A DNA stretch of 64,000 bases, from assembly GCF_900115505.1 (NCBI RefSeq), contig NZ_FOWQ01000003.1, positions 310,001 through 374,000 on the forward strand, in the 5' to 3' direction. This document shows positions 35,125-44,849 of this stretch, one piece after another. How positions within the stretch are numbered: position 1 is the first letter of the stretch; each line of letters opens with the position of its first letter. The translations under genes were made by a program, and so were the position numbers. The notes below the pieces were generated by a model. The model did no database searches. It was not told where the DNA came from and was given only the letters and a program-made list of their open reading frames with translations. Source of the stretch: Geodermatophilus dictyosporus. Its GTDB lineage: Bacteria > Actinomycetota > Actinomycetes > Mycobacteriales > Geodermatophilaceae.

Positions 35125-36306
35125 ATGGCCCTTCCCCGCGTGCTCGTCCTCGTGCTGGCCGGTGGCGCCGGCGGCCGGTTGCAGCTGCTGACCGAGACGC
35201 GGGCCAAACCCGCCGTCCCCTTCGCCGGCGTCTACCGGCTCATCGACTTCCCGCTGAGCAACTGCGAGCACTCCCACATCGCCGACGTCTGGGTGTCCAT
35301 CCAGCAGCACCCGACCTCGCTGGCCGAGCACCTGGCCAACGGCCGGCCGTGGGACCTCGACCGCACCACCGGCGGCCTGATGACGCTGCCGCCGTTCCAG
35401 GGCACCGAGCGCGGCGGGTGGAGCACCGGCACCGCCAACTCGCTGTGGCGGCAGGCCGACCTGGTCCGCGCGTTCGGCGCCGACGCGCTCGTCGTCGTCA
35501 GCGCCGACGCCATCTACGAGCTGGACTACCGTGAGGTCGCCGAGGCGCACCTGGAGTCGGGCGCCGAGGTGACGATGGTGACCACCGAGGTCGCCCCCGA
35601 CGACGCGTCGCGCTACGGGATCGTCGAGGTCGACGGCGACCGGGTGACCGGCTACGCCTACAAGCCCGACGAGCCGGCGACCACCACGGCCACCAACGAG
35701 GTGTTCGTCTTCAGCCCGGAGCCCACCCTGGACCGGCTCGAGCAGCTGCGGTCCGAGCTCGGCGAGGAGGGGCTCGAGGACCTCGGCAGCCACCTGCTGC
35801 CCGCGCAGACGCAGGACGGCCTGGCGCGCGCGTACCCGCTGGGGGGCTTCTGGCGCGACGTCGGCACCGTGGACTCCTACTGGCGGACGCACCAGGAGTT
35901 CCTGACGCCCGAGCCGCCGATCGACCTCGACGCCCCGGAGTGGCCGATCCACACCCGCGGCGGCCGGCGCAGCGCGGCCCGGGTGCTCGACGACGGCCGC
36001 ATCGAGAACAGCCTGCTCTCCGGCGGCACCCGCGTCTCCGGCGACGTGCGCGGCTCGGTGATCTCGCCCGGCGTGGTGGTGGAGGCCGGCGCGACCGTCG
36101 TCGACTCGGTGCTGCTGCCCGGCGTGCGCGTCCGCTCGGGCGCGACGGTGACCCGCGCGGTGGTCGACGACGGCGTCGACGTCGGCCGCGGCTGCACGGT
36201 CGGCGGCGGCGACGGCGACGTCGCGCTGCTGGGCCGCCGGGTGCAGGTCCCCGAGGGCACGGAGATCGCGGCCGGCGCCCGCTACCCCGACCCCGACGAG
36301 GACTGA
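35125..36306 (+). CDS. GlgC-like glucose-1-phosphate adenylyltransferase
   Basis: 393 residues. [36 protein letters not shown] is the nucleotidyltransferase start (GlgC normally has PLT where this has LLT, and PFGG where this has PFAG). [10 protein letters not shown], and a C-terminal left-handed helix repeat ([21 protein letters not shown]) follow. Makes ADP-glucose for glycogen, or a related sugar nucleotide. Confidence 0.88.
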   Translation: MALPRVLVLVLAGGAGGRLQLLTETRAKPAVPFAGVYRLIDFPLSNCEHSHIADVWVSIQQHPTSLAEHLANGRPWDLDRTTGGLMTLPPFQGTERGGWSTGTANSLWRQADLVRAFGADALVVVSADAIYELDYREVAEAHLESGAEVTMVTTEVAPDDASRYGIVEVDGDRVTGYAYKPDEPATTTATNEVFVFSPEPTLDRLEQLRSELGEEGLEDLGSHLLPAQTQDGLARAYPLGGFWRDVGTVDSYWRTHQEFLTPEPPIDLDAPEWPIHTRGGRRSAARVLDDGRIENSLLSGGTRVSGDVRGSVISPGVVVEAGATVVDSVLLPGVRVRSGATVTRAVVDDGVDVGRGCTVGGGDGDVALLGRRVQVPEGTEIAAGARYPDPDED

Positions 36307-36313
36307 GGAAGGA

Positions 36314-36362
36314 CCCCCTCCTCCCCACCCCTCGCACGCTCGGGGCGGGCCCCGGGAGGGGG
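36314..36362. terminator. Hairpin between convergent glgC-like and cobG
   Basis: CCCCCTCC (36314-36321) and GGAGGGGG (36355-36362) are perfect arms around a G+C-rich inner stem, in the 73-bp gap between convergent genes. Confidence 0.5.
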
Positions 36363-36379
36363 CCGCCGACGGACCGTCG

Positions 36380-37555
36380 TCAGCCCGTGCGGTAGCCGTC
36401 GGCTGTCGCGACGACGTCGAGGACGTCGCCGCGGGGGCGGCCGCAGCGGCGCTCGCAGCCGGCCCAGTGCAGCCGGGCGCCGTCGGGCACCGTCCCGGCG
36501 GCGACGGCGGCGGCCGCGTCGGCCCGGACGTCGGCCAGCGACCGCGCGCAGCCGGGCCGGCCGGCGCAGGCGGTGACCCGGACCCACGGGCTGCCGGCGT
36601 CGAAGACGACGCCGGTGCGGTGCAGGTCGACGGCGGCGTCGTCCACGCGGTCCTCGGCGAGGTCGGGGACGACGACGCTGCGCCAGGGGGTCAGCTGCAC
36701 CTCGCCGGTGAGCGAGGCGAGCAGGTCGGCCTGGCCGGCGGAGAGCCGGCCCAGGGGGAGGACCCCGATCAGCGCGGTCCGCCCGTCGGCCTGGGTCTCC
36801 GCGCCGACGGGGCCGGTCGCGGGGGCCTCCGGCAGGACGGCGGGGGCCACGCGCGGGCCGGGCAGCCGGGCCGCCACCCGGGCGGGGCCGTCGTCGAGCT
36901 CGGCCAGCCGCCAGGCGGTGCCGCCCTGCGCGGCGCGCTCGGCGAGGAAGGCGCGGGCGGCGGCCAGCAGCAGGCCGACGGCGTCGGCGGGCGCCGCGCG
37001 CAGGCCGCTGTCGGTGCCCGCCAGGACCAGGGCCACCGAGGCCGGGGACAGCGCGAGCAGCCCGACGTCGCCGGCGGGGCCGGTCACGTCACCGCGCCCG
37101 TCGTCGAGGGTGGCGAGGAAGCGGCCGGGCAGGGCGGCGAGGGTGGGGTCGGCGCACAGGCCGGCGTCCACCCCGGCGACCCACGGCCGGGCGTCGAGGT
37201 GCCCGCCGGCCCGGCCGGTCAGCGCGCTGGCCAGGACGTTGCGCACCCGCTCGTGGCTCTCGCTGGGCAGCAGGCCGGCCGCGGCCAGCCGGTCGCCGAG
37301 CGCGGCCGGTGCACCGGGCGCCAGCCCGCGCAGCTGCAGGTTGCCGCGGCTGGTGAGCTCCAGGGCGCCGTCCCCCAGGTCGCGCGCGGCCGCGGCCAGG
37401 ACCCGCAGCTGCGGCGCGGTGAGCAGGCCGCCGGGGACGCGGACCCGGGCCAGCTCGCCGTCGGCGGCGGAGTGCGTCTGCAGCGCGCCGGGGCAGGCGT
37501 CGGCGCGCAGCCGGGGGGAGGAGGTCCGTGCTGCTGAGGTCGCTGCTGAGGTCAT
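36380..37555 (-). CDS. cobG: CobG, precorrin-3B synthase (siroheme, [4Fe-4S])
   Basis: 391 residues of the sulfite/nitrite reductase-like fold. The early [14 protein letters not shown] motif and the cluster/siroheme cysteines CAGRPGC and CERRC ([21 protein letters not shown]) are present. CobG uses O2 to hydroxylate C20 and form the lactone, which marks the oxygen-dependent route. ATG at 37555; TAGCCT lies 10 bp upstream. Length is normal for actinobacterial CobG. Confidence 0.93.
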   Translation of the reverse strand: MTSAATSAARTSSPRLRADACPGALQTHSAADGELARVRVPGGLLTAPQLRVLAAAARDLGDGALELTSRGNLQLRGLAPGAPAALGDRLAAAGLLPSESHERVRNVLASALTGRAGGHLDARPWVAGVDAGLCADPTLAALPGRFLATLDDGRGDVTGPAGDVGLLALSPASVALVLAGTDSGLRAAPADAVGLLLAAARAFLAERAAQGGTAWRLAELDDGPARVAARLPGPRVAPAVLPEAPATGPVGAETQADGRTALIGVLPLGRLSAGQADLLASLTGEVQLTPWRSVVVPDLAEDRVDDAAVDLHRTGVVFDAGSPWVRVTACAGRPGCARSLADVRADAAAAVAAGTVPDGARLHWAGCERRCGRPRGDVLDVVATADGYRTG

Positions 37556-37565
37556 GGCGCCCGCG

Positions 37566-37571
37566 AGGCTA
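37566..37571 (-). promoter_or_regulatory. -10 element of cobG
   Basis: Leftward TAGCCT, the same hexamer as before cobH, 10 bp before the ATG at 37555. Confidence 0.4.
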
Positions 37572-37599
37572 CGACGCGGGCGCCACGACCTCGGGCCCG

Positions 37600-38397
37600 T
37601 CAGGCGTCGCGGCGGGCGCGGTCGAACGACATCCACACCTCGCGGCGCTCCTTGCGGGTCTGCACCTGGGACATGGCGGCCACGCGGCGGCGCTGCTCGA
37701 AGGAGGCCACGTGCTGGACAACGGCGACCTCGGCGTCGCGCATGGCCCGCTCGGCGGCGAACTCGGCCGGCGTCGACGGGAACTCGTCGGGCGAGACCGG
37801 CGAGACGTCGTCGTCGGCGGACGCCCGCGCGTAGGGGCTGTCGGCCGGCAGGTTGCCGCTGACCCGGCCGTAGGCGCCGAGCAGGAGCAGCACCGCCCCG
37901 GCGACCACGGAGAAGCCGACGTTGCTCAGCCCGAACGCCAGCAGGTTCCAGTCGGTGTTGAGCACGGCCAGGTTGGCCAGCGCCGAGACCAGGAACAGCG
38001 CGCCGATGACGAGCATGACCGTCGAGGCGGTGCGGGGGCTGCGGAAGGCGGCGAAGACCAGGACGACCGCCGTGACGACCGAGATGGTCGAGAGCAGGCC
38101 GTTCGAGGACAGGCCCAGGATCTGCTCCCCGTCGGTGGAGAAGAACGCCAGGCCGTTGGCGAAGCCGAGGACGCCGAAGACGGCGATCACCCCGGCGACG
38201 ACGAACGCGCCGATGCGCTGGACGGTGTAGACGCGGCCGCCCCGTCCGGTCGTGGCGGCGGCCGGCTCGGCGGCGGTCAGCCGATCGGGGACCTCGGTCT
38301 CGGCACGAGCGGCCTCGGCGGGAGCGGGGGCTGGGGCGGGGTGGGCGGTCGCCGGTGCACGGTCGGCCTTCCGGGGGCGGTGCAGGGACAGGGCCAT
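37600..38397 (-). CDS. DUF4383 membrane protein
   Basis: 265 residues. A Pro/Ala-rich cytoplasmic start, four membrane helices (about 60-165; VQRIGAFVVAGVIAVFGVLGF, LSTISVVTAVVLVFAAF, VMLVIGALFLVSALANL, VGFSVVAGAVLLLLGAY), then a charged tail with ERREVWMSFDRARR. DUF4383 proteins have no known role. GAGGAG lies 8 bp before the ATG at 38397. Confidence 0.85.
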   Translation of the reverse strand: MALSLHRPRKADRAPATAHPAPAPAPAEAARAETEVPDRLTAAEPAAATTGRGGRVYTVQRIGAFVVAGVIAVFGVLGFANGLAFFSTDGEQILGLSSNGLLSTISVVTAVVLVFAAFRSPRTASTVMLVIGALFLVSALANLAVLNTDWNLLAFGLSNVGFSVVAGAVLLLLGAYGRVSGNLPADSPYARASADDDVSPVSPDEFPSTPAEFAAERAMRDAEVAVVQHVASFEQRRRVAAMSQVQTRKERREVWMSFDRARRDA

Positions 38398-38546
38398 GGC
38401 AGGGCTCCTCGGGTTCGGGTGGTGCCGTACCGGTTGTTCCCAACTCGGTGGTGTCCAGATGCACCTGGTTCCGGACTCCTTCGTCCCGTCCACGCCCGGG
38501 CGTGTCGGCGTGGGAAGAGCCGGGCCCGCGGCGCGGTTCAGCGGCC

Positions 38547-38876
38547 GTGACCCAGCCGTTCCCGACCGATCTGCACTCCGAGTTCCTGCGCGCCGACCTG
38601 TTCTTCTCCATGGGTCAGCCCGTCGAGGCCGCGCGCCTGCTCGAGCCGCTGGTGGCGGCCGAACCGGGCAACGAGGCGGCCCTGGAGCTGCTCGCCCGCA
38701 GCTACTTCGGCTCCGCGCAGCTGCGGCGGGCCGAGGCGGCGCTGCTGCGCCTGGTCGACCTCGCCCCGGCCAACGGGTGGGCCCGCCGCGCGCTGGCCCG
38801 CACCCTGGAGCGGCAGAACCGCCCGGCCGAGGCGACGGTGCACCACCGCCTCGCCGACGCCCTCGGCGCCGCCTGA
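38547..38876 (+). CDS. Tetratricopeptide-repeat protein
   Basis: 109 residues with roughly two and a half TPR units (ADLFFSMGQPVEAARLLEPLVAAEPGNEAALELLARSYFGSAQLRRAEAALLRLVDLAPANGWARRALARTL). Scaffold role likely; partner unknown. The gap to cobN is 61 bp and holds cobN's own -10. Confidence 0.85.
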   Translation: MTQPFPTDLHSEFLRADLFFSMGQPVEAARLLEPLVAAEPGNEAALELLARSYFGSAQLRRAEAALLRLVDLAPANGWARRALARTLERQNRPAEATVHHRLADALGAA

Positions 38877-38923
38877 CCACCCCTCGGCGCCGGTCGCGCG
38901 GCGGCCGGCGCCGGGGCGGGCGG

Positions 38924-38929
38924 TAGCGT
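38924..38929 (+). promoter_or_regulatory. -10 element of cobN
   Basis: TAGCGT ends 8 bp before the GTG at 38938. No room for a B12 riboswitch upstream (61-bp gap). Confidence 0.45.
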
Positions 38930-38937
38930 CTGACCGC

Positions 38938-41900
38938 GTGTTCGTCCTGCTGTCCACCAGCGACACCGACCTGCTCTCCGCCCGCGCCAGCGGTGCCGAC
39001 TGGCGGCTGGGCAACCCCGTCCGGCTCGGCGCCGAGGGCACCGCGGCGCTGACCGAGGGCGCGCGGCTCGTCGTCGTCCGGATCCTGGGGGTGCGGCGCC
39101 AGTACGAGGAGATGCTCAGCCCCCTGCTGGCCGGGCCGGCGCCGGTCGTCGTCCTCGGCGGGGAGCAGGTGCCCGACGCGGAGCTGATGGAGCTCTCGAC
39201 CGTCCCCATGGGCGTGGCCACCGAGGCGCACGGCTACCTCGCGCAGGGCGGGCCGGACAACCTCGTCCAGCTGCACCGCTTCCTCTCCGACACCGTGCTG
39301 CTCACCGGTGAGGGCTTCGAGCCGCCGTCGGTCGCGCCGGACTGGGGCGTGCTGGAGCGCGCGGACCGGGGGAGCGGCCCGCGGGTCGCCGTCCTCTACT
39401 ACCGGGCGCACCACCTGGCGGGGAACACCGCGTTCGTGGAGGAGCTCTGCGGCGCCGTCGAGTCCGCCGGTGGGCAGGCGCTGCCGGTGTTCGTGAGCTC
39501 GCTGCGCAGCGTCCCCGACGAGCTGCTCGACGTCCTGCGCACCGCCGACGCGCTCGTCGTCACCGTGCTCGCCGCCGGCGGCTCGCGGCCGGCCACCGCG
39601 CAGGCCGGCGGGGACGACGGCGCGTGGGACGTCGGCCAGCTCGCCGCGCTCGACGTGCCGGTCGTCCAGGGGCTGTGCCTGACCCGCTCGCGCGCCGACT
39701 GGCTGGCCGACGACGACGGCCTCTCGCCGCTCGACGTCGGCAACCAGGTGGCGATCCCCGAGTTCGACGGCCGGCTGATCAGCGTGCCGTTCTCCTTCAA
39801 GGAGACCGACGCCGACGGGCTGACCCACTACGTCGCCGACCCCGAGCGGGCGGCGCGGGTCGCCGGGACGGCGGTGGCGCACGCGCGGCTGCGGCACACC
39901 CCGCCCGCCGAGCGCCGCATCGTGGTGATGCTGTCGGCCTACCCGACCAAGCACGCGCGCATCGGCAACGCCGTCGGCCTGGACACCCCGGCGTCGGTGG
40001 TGCGGCTGCTGGCCGCCATGCAGGGCCAGGGCTACGACGTCGGCCCGTTCGACGGTCCGGACGCGCTGCCCGGCGTCGCCGACCTCGACGGCGACGCGCT
40101 GGTGCACGCGCTGATCGCCGCCGGCGGGCAGGACGCCGACTGGCTCACCGACGAGCAGCTCTCGGGCAACCCGGTGCGCATCCCCGCCGAGGAGTACCGG
40201 CGCTTCTTCGACACCCTGCCGGCCGACCTGCGCGAGGCGATGGTGTCGCACTGGGGCGAGGCGCCCGGGTCGCTGTTCGTGGACGGCGCAGGGGACGACC
40301 GGGCCGTCGTGTTCGCCGCCCTGCGCGCCGGCAACGTCGTCGTGATGGTGCAGCCGCCCCGCGGCTTCGGCGAGAACCCCATCGCGATCTACCACGACCC
40401 CGACCTGCCGCCCTCGCACCACTACCTGGCCGCCTACTGGTGGCTGCGGTCGGTGTTCGGCGCGCACGCGCTGGTGCACGTCGGCAAGCACGGCAACCTG
40501 GAGTGGCTGCCGGGCAAGACGGTGGGGCTGTCTGCCTCCTGCGGGCCCGACGCCGCGATCGGCGACCTGCCGCTGGTCTACCCGTTCCTGGTCAACGACC
40601 CGGGCGAGGGCTCGCAGGCCAAGCGCCGCGCGCACGCCACGCTGGTCGACCACATGGTGCCGCCCATGGCGCGCGCGGACTCCTACGGCGACATCGCCCG
40701 GCTGGAGCAACTGCTCGACGAGCACGCCAACGTCGCGGCGATGGACCCGGCGAAGCTGCCGGCGGTGCGGGCGCAGATCTGGACGCTGCTGCAGGCGGCG
40801 AAGCTCGACCACGACCTCGGGCTGGCCGAGCGCCCGGAGGACGACCGCTTCGACGCGATGATCCTGCACGTCGACGGCTGGCTCTGCGAGATCAAGGACT
40901 CGCAGATCCGCGACGGCCTGCACGTGCTGGGCACCCCGCCGTCGGGCCCCGACCGGGTCGACCTGGTGCTGGCGATCCTGCGGGCACGGCAGATCTGGGG
41001 CGGCTCGGTCGCGCTGCCCGGGCTGCGCGAGGCGCTCGGGCTGGCCGAGGACGGCACGGCCGGTCTCCGGGCGACCGACGCGGTCGAGGCGCAGGCCCAC
41101 GCCCTGGTCTCGGGCATGGAGGACGCCGGGTGGACGATCGGCGCCGTCGGCCCGGTCGTGCGGGAGGTGCTCGGCCGGGAGGACGACGCGGTCGCGGCGG
41201 TGCTGCGGTTCGCCGTCGACGAGGTGGTGCCGCGGCTGGAGCGGACCACCGACGAGCTCGACGCCATCCTGCACGCCCTCGACGGCGGCTACGTGCCGGC
41301 CGGGCCGTCGGGCTCGCCGCTGCGCGGTCTGGTCAACGTGCTGCCGACCGGCCGCAACTTCTACTCGGTCGACCCGCGGGCGGTGCCCTCGCGGCTGGCC
41401 TGGGAGACCGGGCAGGCGATGGCCGAGTCGTTGCTGGAGCGGTACCTGGCCGACACCGGCGGGTACCCGCCCTCGGTGGGGCTGTCGGTGTGGGGGACGT
41501 CGGCGATGCGGACCTCTGGGGACGACGTCGCCGAGGTGCTCGCGCTGCTCGGCGTCCGGCCGGTGTGGGACGACGCGTCGCGGCGGGTGACCTCGCTGGA
41601 GGCGGTGCCGCTCGACGAGCTCGGCCGGCCGCGGATCGACGTCACCGTGCGCATCTCGGGCTTCTTCCGGGACGCCTTCCCGCACGTGGTGACGATGCTC
41701 GACGACGCGGTGCGGCTGGTCGCCGACCTCGACGAGCCGGCGACGCAGAACTTCGTGCGGGCGCACGTGGAGGCCGACGTCGCCGGGCACGGCGACCGGC
41801 GGCGGGCGACCACCCGGGTGTTCGGCTCCAAGCCGGGCGCCTACGGGGCCGGGCTGCTGTCGCTGATCGACTCGCGGGACTGGCGCGGCGACGCCGACCT

Positions 41901-42561
41901 CGCCGAGGTCTACGCGGTGTGGGGCGGCTACGCCTACGGCCGCGACCTCGACGGCGTGCAGGCCCGGCCGGACATGGAGGCGGCCTACCGGCGGATCGCG
42001 GTGGCGGCCAAGAACGTCGACACCCGCGAGCACGACATCGCCGACTCCGACGACTACTTCCAGTACCACGGCGGGATGGTCGCGACGGTGCGCGCGCTGA
42101 CCGGGCGGGCGCCGGCTGCCTACGTCGGTGACTCGACCCGCCCCGAGCAGGTGCGCACCCGGTCGCTGACCGAGGAGACCTCGCGGGTGTTCCGGGCGCG
42201 GGTGGTCAACCCCAAGTGGCTGCAGGCGATGCGCCGGCACGGCTACAAGGGCGCCTTCGAGCTGGCCGCGACCGTCGACTACCTGTTCGGGTACGACGCC
42301 ACGACCGGCGTGGTGGCCGACTGGATGTACGAGAAGCTGACCGAGACCTACGTGCTCGACCCGGAGAACCGCGAGTTCATGGAGCGGTCCAACCCCTGGG
42401 CGCTGCACGGGATCGCCGAGCGGCTGCTGGAGGCGGTCGACCGCGGCATGTGGGCCGAGCCGGACCCCGACCTGCTGGCCGGGCTGCGGCAGGCCTACCT
42501 CGACACGGAGGGCGACCTCGAGGGCGGGGAGACGCCGGCCCAGCAGGGCGCGGTCACGTGA
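38938..42561 (+). CDS. cobN: CobN, catalytic subunit of aerobic cobaltochelatase
   Basis: 1207 residues, normal for CobN. Characteristic stretches include YRAHHLAGNTAFVEELC, VMLSAYPTKHARIGNAVGLD, HVGKHGNLEWLPGK, RVDLVLAILRAR, and GFFRDAFPHVV, with NPKWLQAMRRHGYKGA near the C-terminus. It inserts Co2+ into hydrogenobyrinate a,c-diamide with ATP-driven partners, most likely the ChlID fusion (10137). It confirms late cobalt insertion. Confidence 0.96.
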   Translation: MFVLLSTSDTDLLSARASGADWRLGNPVRLGAEGTAALTEGARLVVVRILGVRRQYEEMLSPLLAGPAPVVVLGGEQVPDAELMELSTVPMGVATEAHGYLAQGGPDNLVQLHRFLSDTVLLTGEGFEPPSVAPDWGVLERADRGSGPRVAVLYYRAHHLAGNTAFVEELCGAVESAGGQALPVFVSSLRSVPDELLDVLRTADALVVTVLAAGGSRPATAQAGGDDGAWDVGQLAALDVPVVQGLCLTRSRADWLADDDGLSPLDVGNQVAIPEFDGRLISVPFSFKETDADGLTHYVADPERAARVAGTAVAHARLRHTPPAERRIVVMLSAYPTKHARIGNAVGLDTPASVVRLLAAMQGQGYDVGPFDGPDALPGVADLDGDALVHALIAAGGQDADWLTDEQLSGNPVRIPAEEYRRFFDTLPADLREAMVSHWGEAPGSLFVDGAGDDRAVVFAALRAGNVVVMVQPPRGFGENPIAIYHDPDLPPSHHYLAAYWWLRSVFGAHALVHVGKHGNLEWLPGKTVGLSASCGPDAAIGDLPLVYPFLVNDPGEGSQAKRRAHATLVDHMVPPMARADSYGDIARLEQLLDEHANVAAMDPAKLPAVRAQIWTLLQAAKLDHDLGLAERPEDDRFDAMILHVDGWLCEIKDSQIRDGLHVLGTPPSGPDRVDLVLAILRARQIWGGSVALPGLREALGLAEDGTAGLRATDAVEAQAHALVSGMEDAGWTIGAVGPVVREVLGREDDAVAAVLRFAVDEVVPRLERTTDELDAILHALDGGYVPAGPSGSPLRGLVNVLPTGRNFYSVDPRAVPSRLAWETGQAMAESLLERYLADTGGYPPSVGLSVWGTSAMRTSGDDVAEVLALLGVRPVWDDASRRVTSLEAVPLDELGRPRIDVTVRISGFFRDAFPHVVTMLDDAVRLVADLDEPATQNFVRAHVEADVAGHGDRRRATTRVFGSKPGAYGAGLLSLIDSRDWRGDADLAEVYAVWGGYAYGRDLDGVQARPDMEAAYRRIAVAAKNVDTREHDIADSDDYFQYHGGMVATVRALTGRAPAAYVGDSTRPEQVRTRSLTEETSRVFRARVVNPKWLQAMRRHGYKGAFELAATVDYLFGYDATTGVVADWMYEKLTETYVLDPENREFMERSNPWALHGIAERLLEAVDRGMWAEPDPDLLAGLRQAYLDTEGDLEGGETPAQQGAVT

Positions 42562-42646
42562 CGCTTCCGTGTGCGGTGCGTCACGACGCGCCGGAGTGGC
42601 ACCCGGTGACAGGCGTGTCCCGCCTGCGCTGGGTAACACCCGGTGC

Positions 42647-42898
42647 ATGGGCATCCTGAACCGACTCCTCGGAACTGCAGAGACCACCGCTCGACGGGGC
42701 GCCGCTGCCGGCGGCCGCGGGATGGGCGGTCGCGGGATGGCCGGCCGAGGTGCAGCCGGCCGCTCGATGGGCCGCTCCATGGGCCGCACGCGCATGGCGA
42801 CCGGCACACCCTCCCGGCGCACGGGCCGTGGGGCGCCGACGACGGCCGCCTCCGGTGGCCTCGGCCGGCTGCTCGGGTCGCTGACCGGCCGCCGCTGA
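42647..42898 (+). CDS. Small basic Gly/Arg/Met-rich protein
   Basis: 83 residues. Amphipathic ends (MGILNRLLGTAETTARRG; LGRLLGSLTGRR) flank repeats of GRGM/GRSMGR. Very basic. No family recognised; it could bind nucleic acid or membrane. A -10-like TAACAC lies 8 bp before the ATG. Coding status is uncertain. Confidence 0.5.
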   Translation: MGILNRLLGTAETTARRGAAAGGRGMGGRGMAGRGAAGRSMGRSMGRTRMATGTPSRRTGRGAPTTAASGGLGRLLGSLTGRR

Positions 42899-42902
42899 GC
42901 GC

Positions 42903-42930
42903 CGACCCCGCTGCTCCGGCAGCGGGGTCG
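42903..42930. terminator. Strong hairpin between convergent small gene and cobS
   Basis: An 11-bp perfect stem (CGACCCCGCTG, 42903-42913; inverse 42920-42930) with a 6-nt loop fills the 32-bp gap between stop codons, ready to end transcription from both sides. Confidence 0.7.
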
Positions 42931-43707
42931 CTAGGGCAGTGAGGCGGCGGCGACCAGCAGCACGACGGTCGCCGCCGCCTCACCCATGGCCCCCATCACG
43001 TCCCCGGTGACCCCGCCGAGGCGGGCCGCTGCGCGGGCGCGGACCCCCTCGGCCACGAGCAGCCCCGCAGCCGCCGCCCCGACGAGGACCACTGCCGCCA
43101 GCGCCCCTCCGGCCGCCCACGCCGCGGCCCCGGCCAGCGCCGCGCTGACCACCAACCACCCGGCCAGCCACGGTCGCGACACCGTGCCCGCCACCGCCCG
43201 CCCGAGGGACGACCCCTCGGCCGTGCCGACCCCGGGCAGCCCGGTGCGCGCCATCGCCAGGCGGGCGACCACCACCGCGGTCCAGAGCGCCAGCCAGCCG
43301 CCGTCCCGCCCGAGCAGGGCCGCCGCGGCCGCCGCCTGCAGCAGCAGGACCAGCACCAGCGCCACCACGCCGAACGGGCCGACGTCGCCCCGGTGCATGA
43401 CCTGCAGCGACCGCTCCCGGTCGCGCAGCGGGCCCAGGCCGTCGGCGGTGTCGGCCAGGCCGTCGAGGTGCAGGCCGCGGGTCAGCGCGGCGAGCACGGC
43501 CAGCGCGGCCACCGCCCCGGTCAGCGGGGACACCAGCCGCGCGCCCAGCACGCCCACGCCGGCCGCCACCGCGCCGAGCGCCAGCCCCACCAGCGGCGCC
43601 CAGGGCAGCACCCCGCGGGTGGACGACGCCACCGCTGCCGGCACCCGCACCGCCGTCAGCAGGGCCACCGACTCCAGCGGGCCGGCCCACCTCGGCCGGG
43701 CGCTCAC
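42931..43707 (-). CDS. cobS: CobS/CobV, adenosylcobinamide-GDP ribazoletransferase
   Basis: 258 residues, integral membrane. GLHLDGLADTADGLGPLRDRERSLQVMHRGDVGPFG contains the Asp-rich motif and the second conserved block. It joins the DMB nucleotide to adenosylcobinamide-GDP. GTG at 43707 overlaps cobU by 4 bp. Confidence 0.94.
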   Translation of the reverse strand: MSARPRWAGPLESVALLTAVRVPAAVASSTRGVLPWAPLVGLALGAVAAGVGVLGARLVSPLTGAVAALAVLAALTRGLHLDGLADTADGLGPLRDRERSLQVMHRGDVGPFGVVALVLVLLLQAAAAAALLGRDGGWLALWTAVVVARLAMARTGLPGVGTAEGSSLGRAVAGTVSRPWLAGWLVVSAALAGAAAWAAGGALAAVVLVGAAAAGLLVAEGVRARAAARLGGVTGDVMGAMGEAAATVVLLVAAASLP

Positions 43708-44225
43708 CGCAGCCGCTGCGGCAGGCCCGCGACGACAAACCACACCTCGTCGGCGGTGCCGGCCAGCCGCTGGTTGACCTCGCCGAGCGCGTCGCGGAAC
43801 AGCCGCCCGGCGCGGGACTCCGGGACGACGCCCAGGCCGACCTCGTCGCTGACCGCCACCACGTGTGCCGGCGTCATCGCCCAGGCGTTGACCAGCGCGT
43901 CCACCCGGCCGGCCAGCCGGTCGAGGGCGCCGGGCTCCTCGCTCCACACGCCGGTCTCGTCCATCAGCGCCGCCACCCACGTGGTGACGCTGTCCACCAG
44001 CACCGTGCCGCCGCGCAGCAGCTCGCTCGGCGCCGTGGTCTCCAGCGTCGTCCAGCCGGCCGGGCGCCGGGCCCGGTGCGCGGCCACCCGGCCGGCCCAC
44101 TCGGGGTCGTCGGTGACGGGTGCGGAGGTGGCCAGGTAGACGACGTCCGCGCGGTCGGCGACCAGCGACTCGGCGTGCGCCGACTTCCCCGACCGCGAGC
44201 CGCCCAGCACCAGCACCCGGCTCAC
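43704..44225 (-). CDS. cobU: CobU/CobP, adenosylcobinamide kinase / guanylyltransferase
   Basis: 173 residues. P-loop GGSRSGKS (8-15), VDSVTTW, and VSDEVGLGVVPESRAGRLFRD match CobU. It phosphorylates cobinamide and adds GMP. Overlaps both neighbours by 4 bp. Confidence 0.95.
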   Translation of the reverse strand: MSRVLVLGGSRSGKSAHAESLVADRADVVYLATSAPVTDDPEWAGRVAAHRARRPAGWTTLETTAPSELLRGGTVLVDSVTTWVAALMDETGVWSEEPGALDRLAGRVDALVNAWAMTPAHVVAVSDEVGLGVVPESRAGRLFRDALGEVNQRLAGTADEVWFVVAGLPQRLR

Positions 44226-44785
44226 GGCGCGGGCTCCGCCGGGAGCTCCAGGCGGGTCACCGTGCCGTTGTGCGGGGTGGCGGCCGGCAGGTCGGCGGGG
44301 CCGAGCCCGCCGGCGACCGCCTGCGCCGCCCGGATGGTGTCGCCGTGGGTGACGAGCGCGACCACGTCGGCCGGCGGGTCGGCCGACAGCCGGGCGAGGA
44401 GGTCCGCGACTCGCGCGTGCAGCTGGGCCAGGCTCTCGCCACCCTCGGCCGCCCAGTGCGGGTCGGTCCAGTCGACGACGTCCCACAGCTCCCGGGAGGG
44501 CCGGCCCTCCAGCACGCCGTAGCCCTGCTCGCGCAGCGCGGGCGTCGTGGTGAACGGCAGGCCGACGGCGCGGGCGCAGTGCTCGGCGGTCTGCACCGCC
44601 CGCAGCAGGTCGCTGGACAGCACCGCCCCGGGCCGGAGGGCGGCCAGCTCGACGGCCGCGGCGGCGGCCTGCCGGTGCCCCAGTCCGGTGAGCGGCACGT
44701 GCGCGGTCTGGCCTTGCATGAGCCCGGCGACGTTCCACTCGCTCTGGCCGTGCCGGACGAGGAGGAGGGTGAGCGGGCGCGCCAT
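44222..44785 (-). CDS. Histidine phosphatase, probable alpha-ribazole phosphatase
   Basis: 187 residues. LLVRHGQSEWN carries the catalytic His, with VLSSDLLRAVQTAE and THGDTIRAA. It belongs to the phosphoglycerate-mutase family; first place in the cobU-cobS operon suggests it removes phosphate in nucleotide-loop assembly. A general sugar phosphatase is possible. Confidence 0.85.
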   Translation of the reverse strand: MARPLTLLLVRHGQSEWNVAGLMQGQTAHVPLTGLGHRQAAAAAVELAALRPGAVLSSDLLRAVQTAEHCARAVGLPFTTTPALREQGYGVLEGRPSRELWDVVDWTDPHWAAEGGESLAQLHARVADLLARLSADPPADVVALVTHGDTIRAAQAVAGGLGPADLPAATPHNGTVTRLELPAEPAP

Positions 44786-44837
44786 GGTGGTCGCCGAGCC
44801 TAGGCCAGGCGGCGGCGGGGCCCGGCCGGGGTGCTCG

Positions 44838-44843
44838 TACCGT
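44838..44843 (+). promoter_or_regulatory. -10 element of the Fic-like gene
   Basis: TACCGT ends 6 bp before the GTG at 44850; leaderless. Confidence 0.45.
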
Positions 44844-44849
44844 CGGGGC

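Noticed and set aside
38877..38937. A second cobalamin riboswitch before cobN
   Set aside because: The gap is 61 bp and contains none of the core B12 RNA motifs.
37600..42822. A 1740-codon open frame on the minus strand, antisense to cobN
   Set aside because: It mirrors the cobN codons (G+C-rich third positions leave antisense frames open). Only its last part (37600-38397) is a real gene, the DUF4383 protein.
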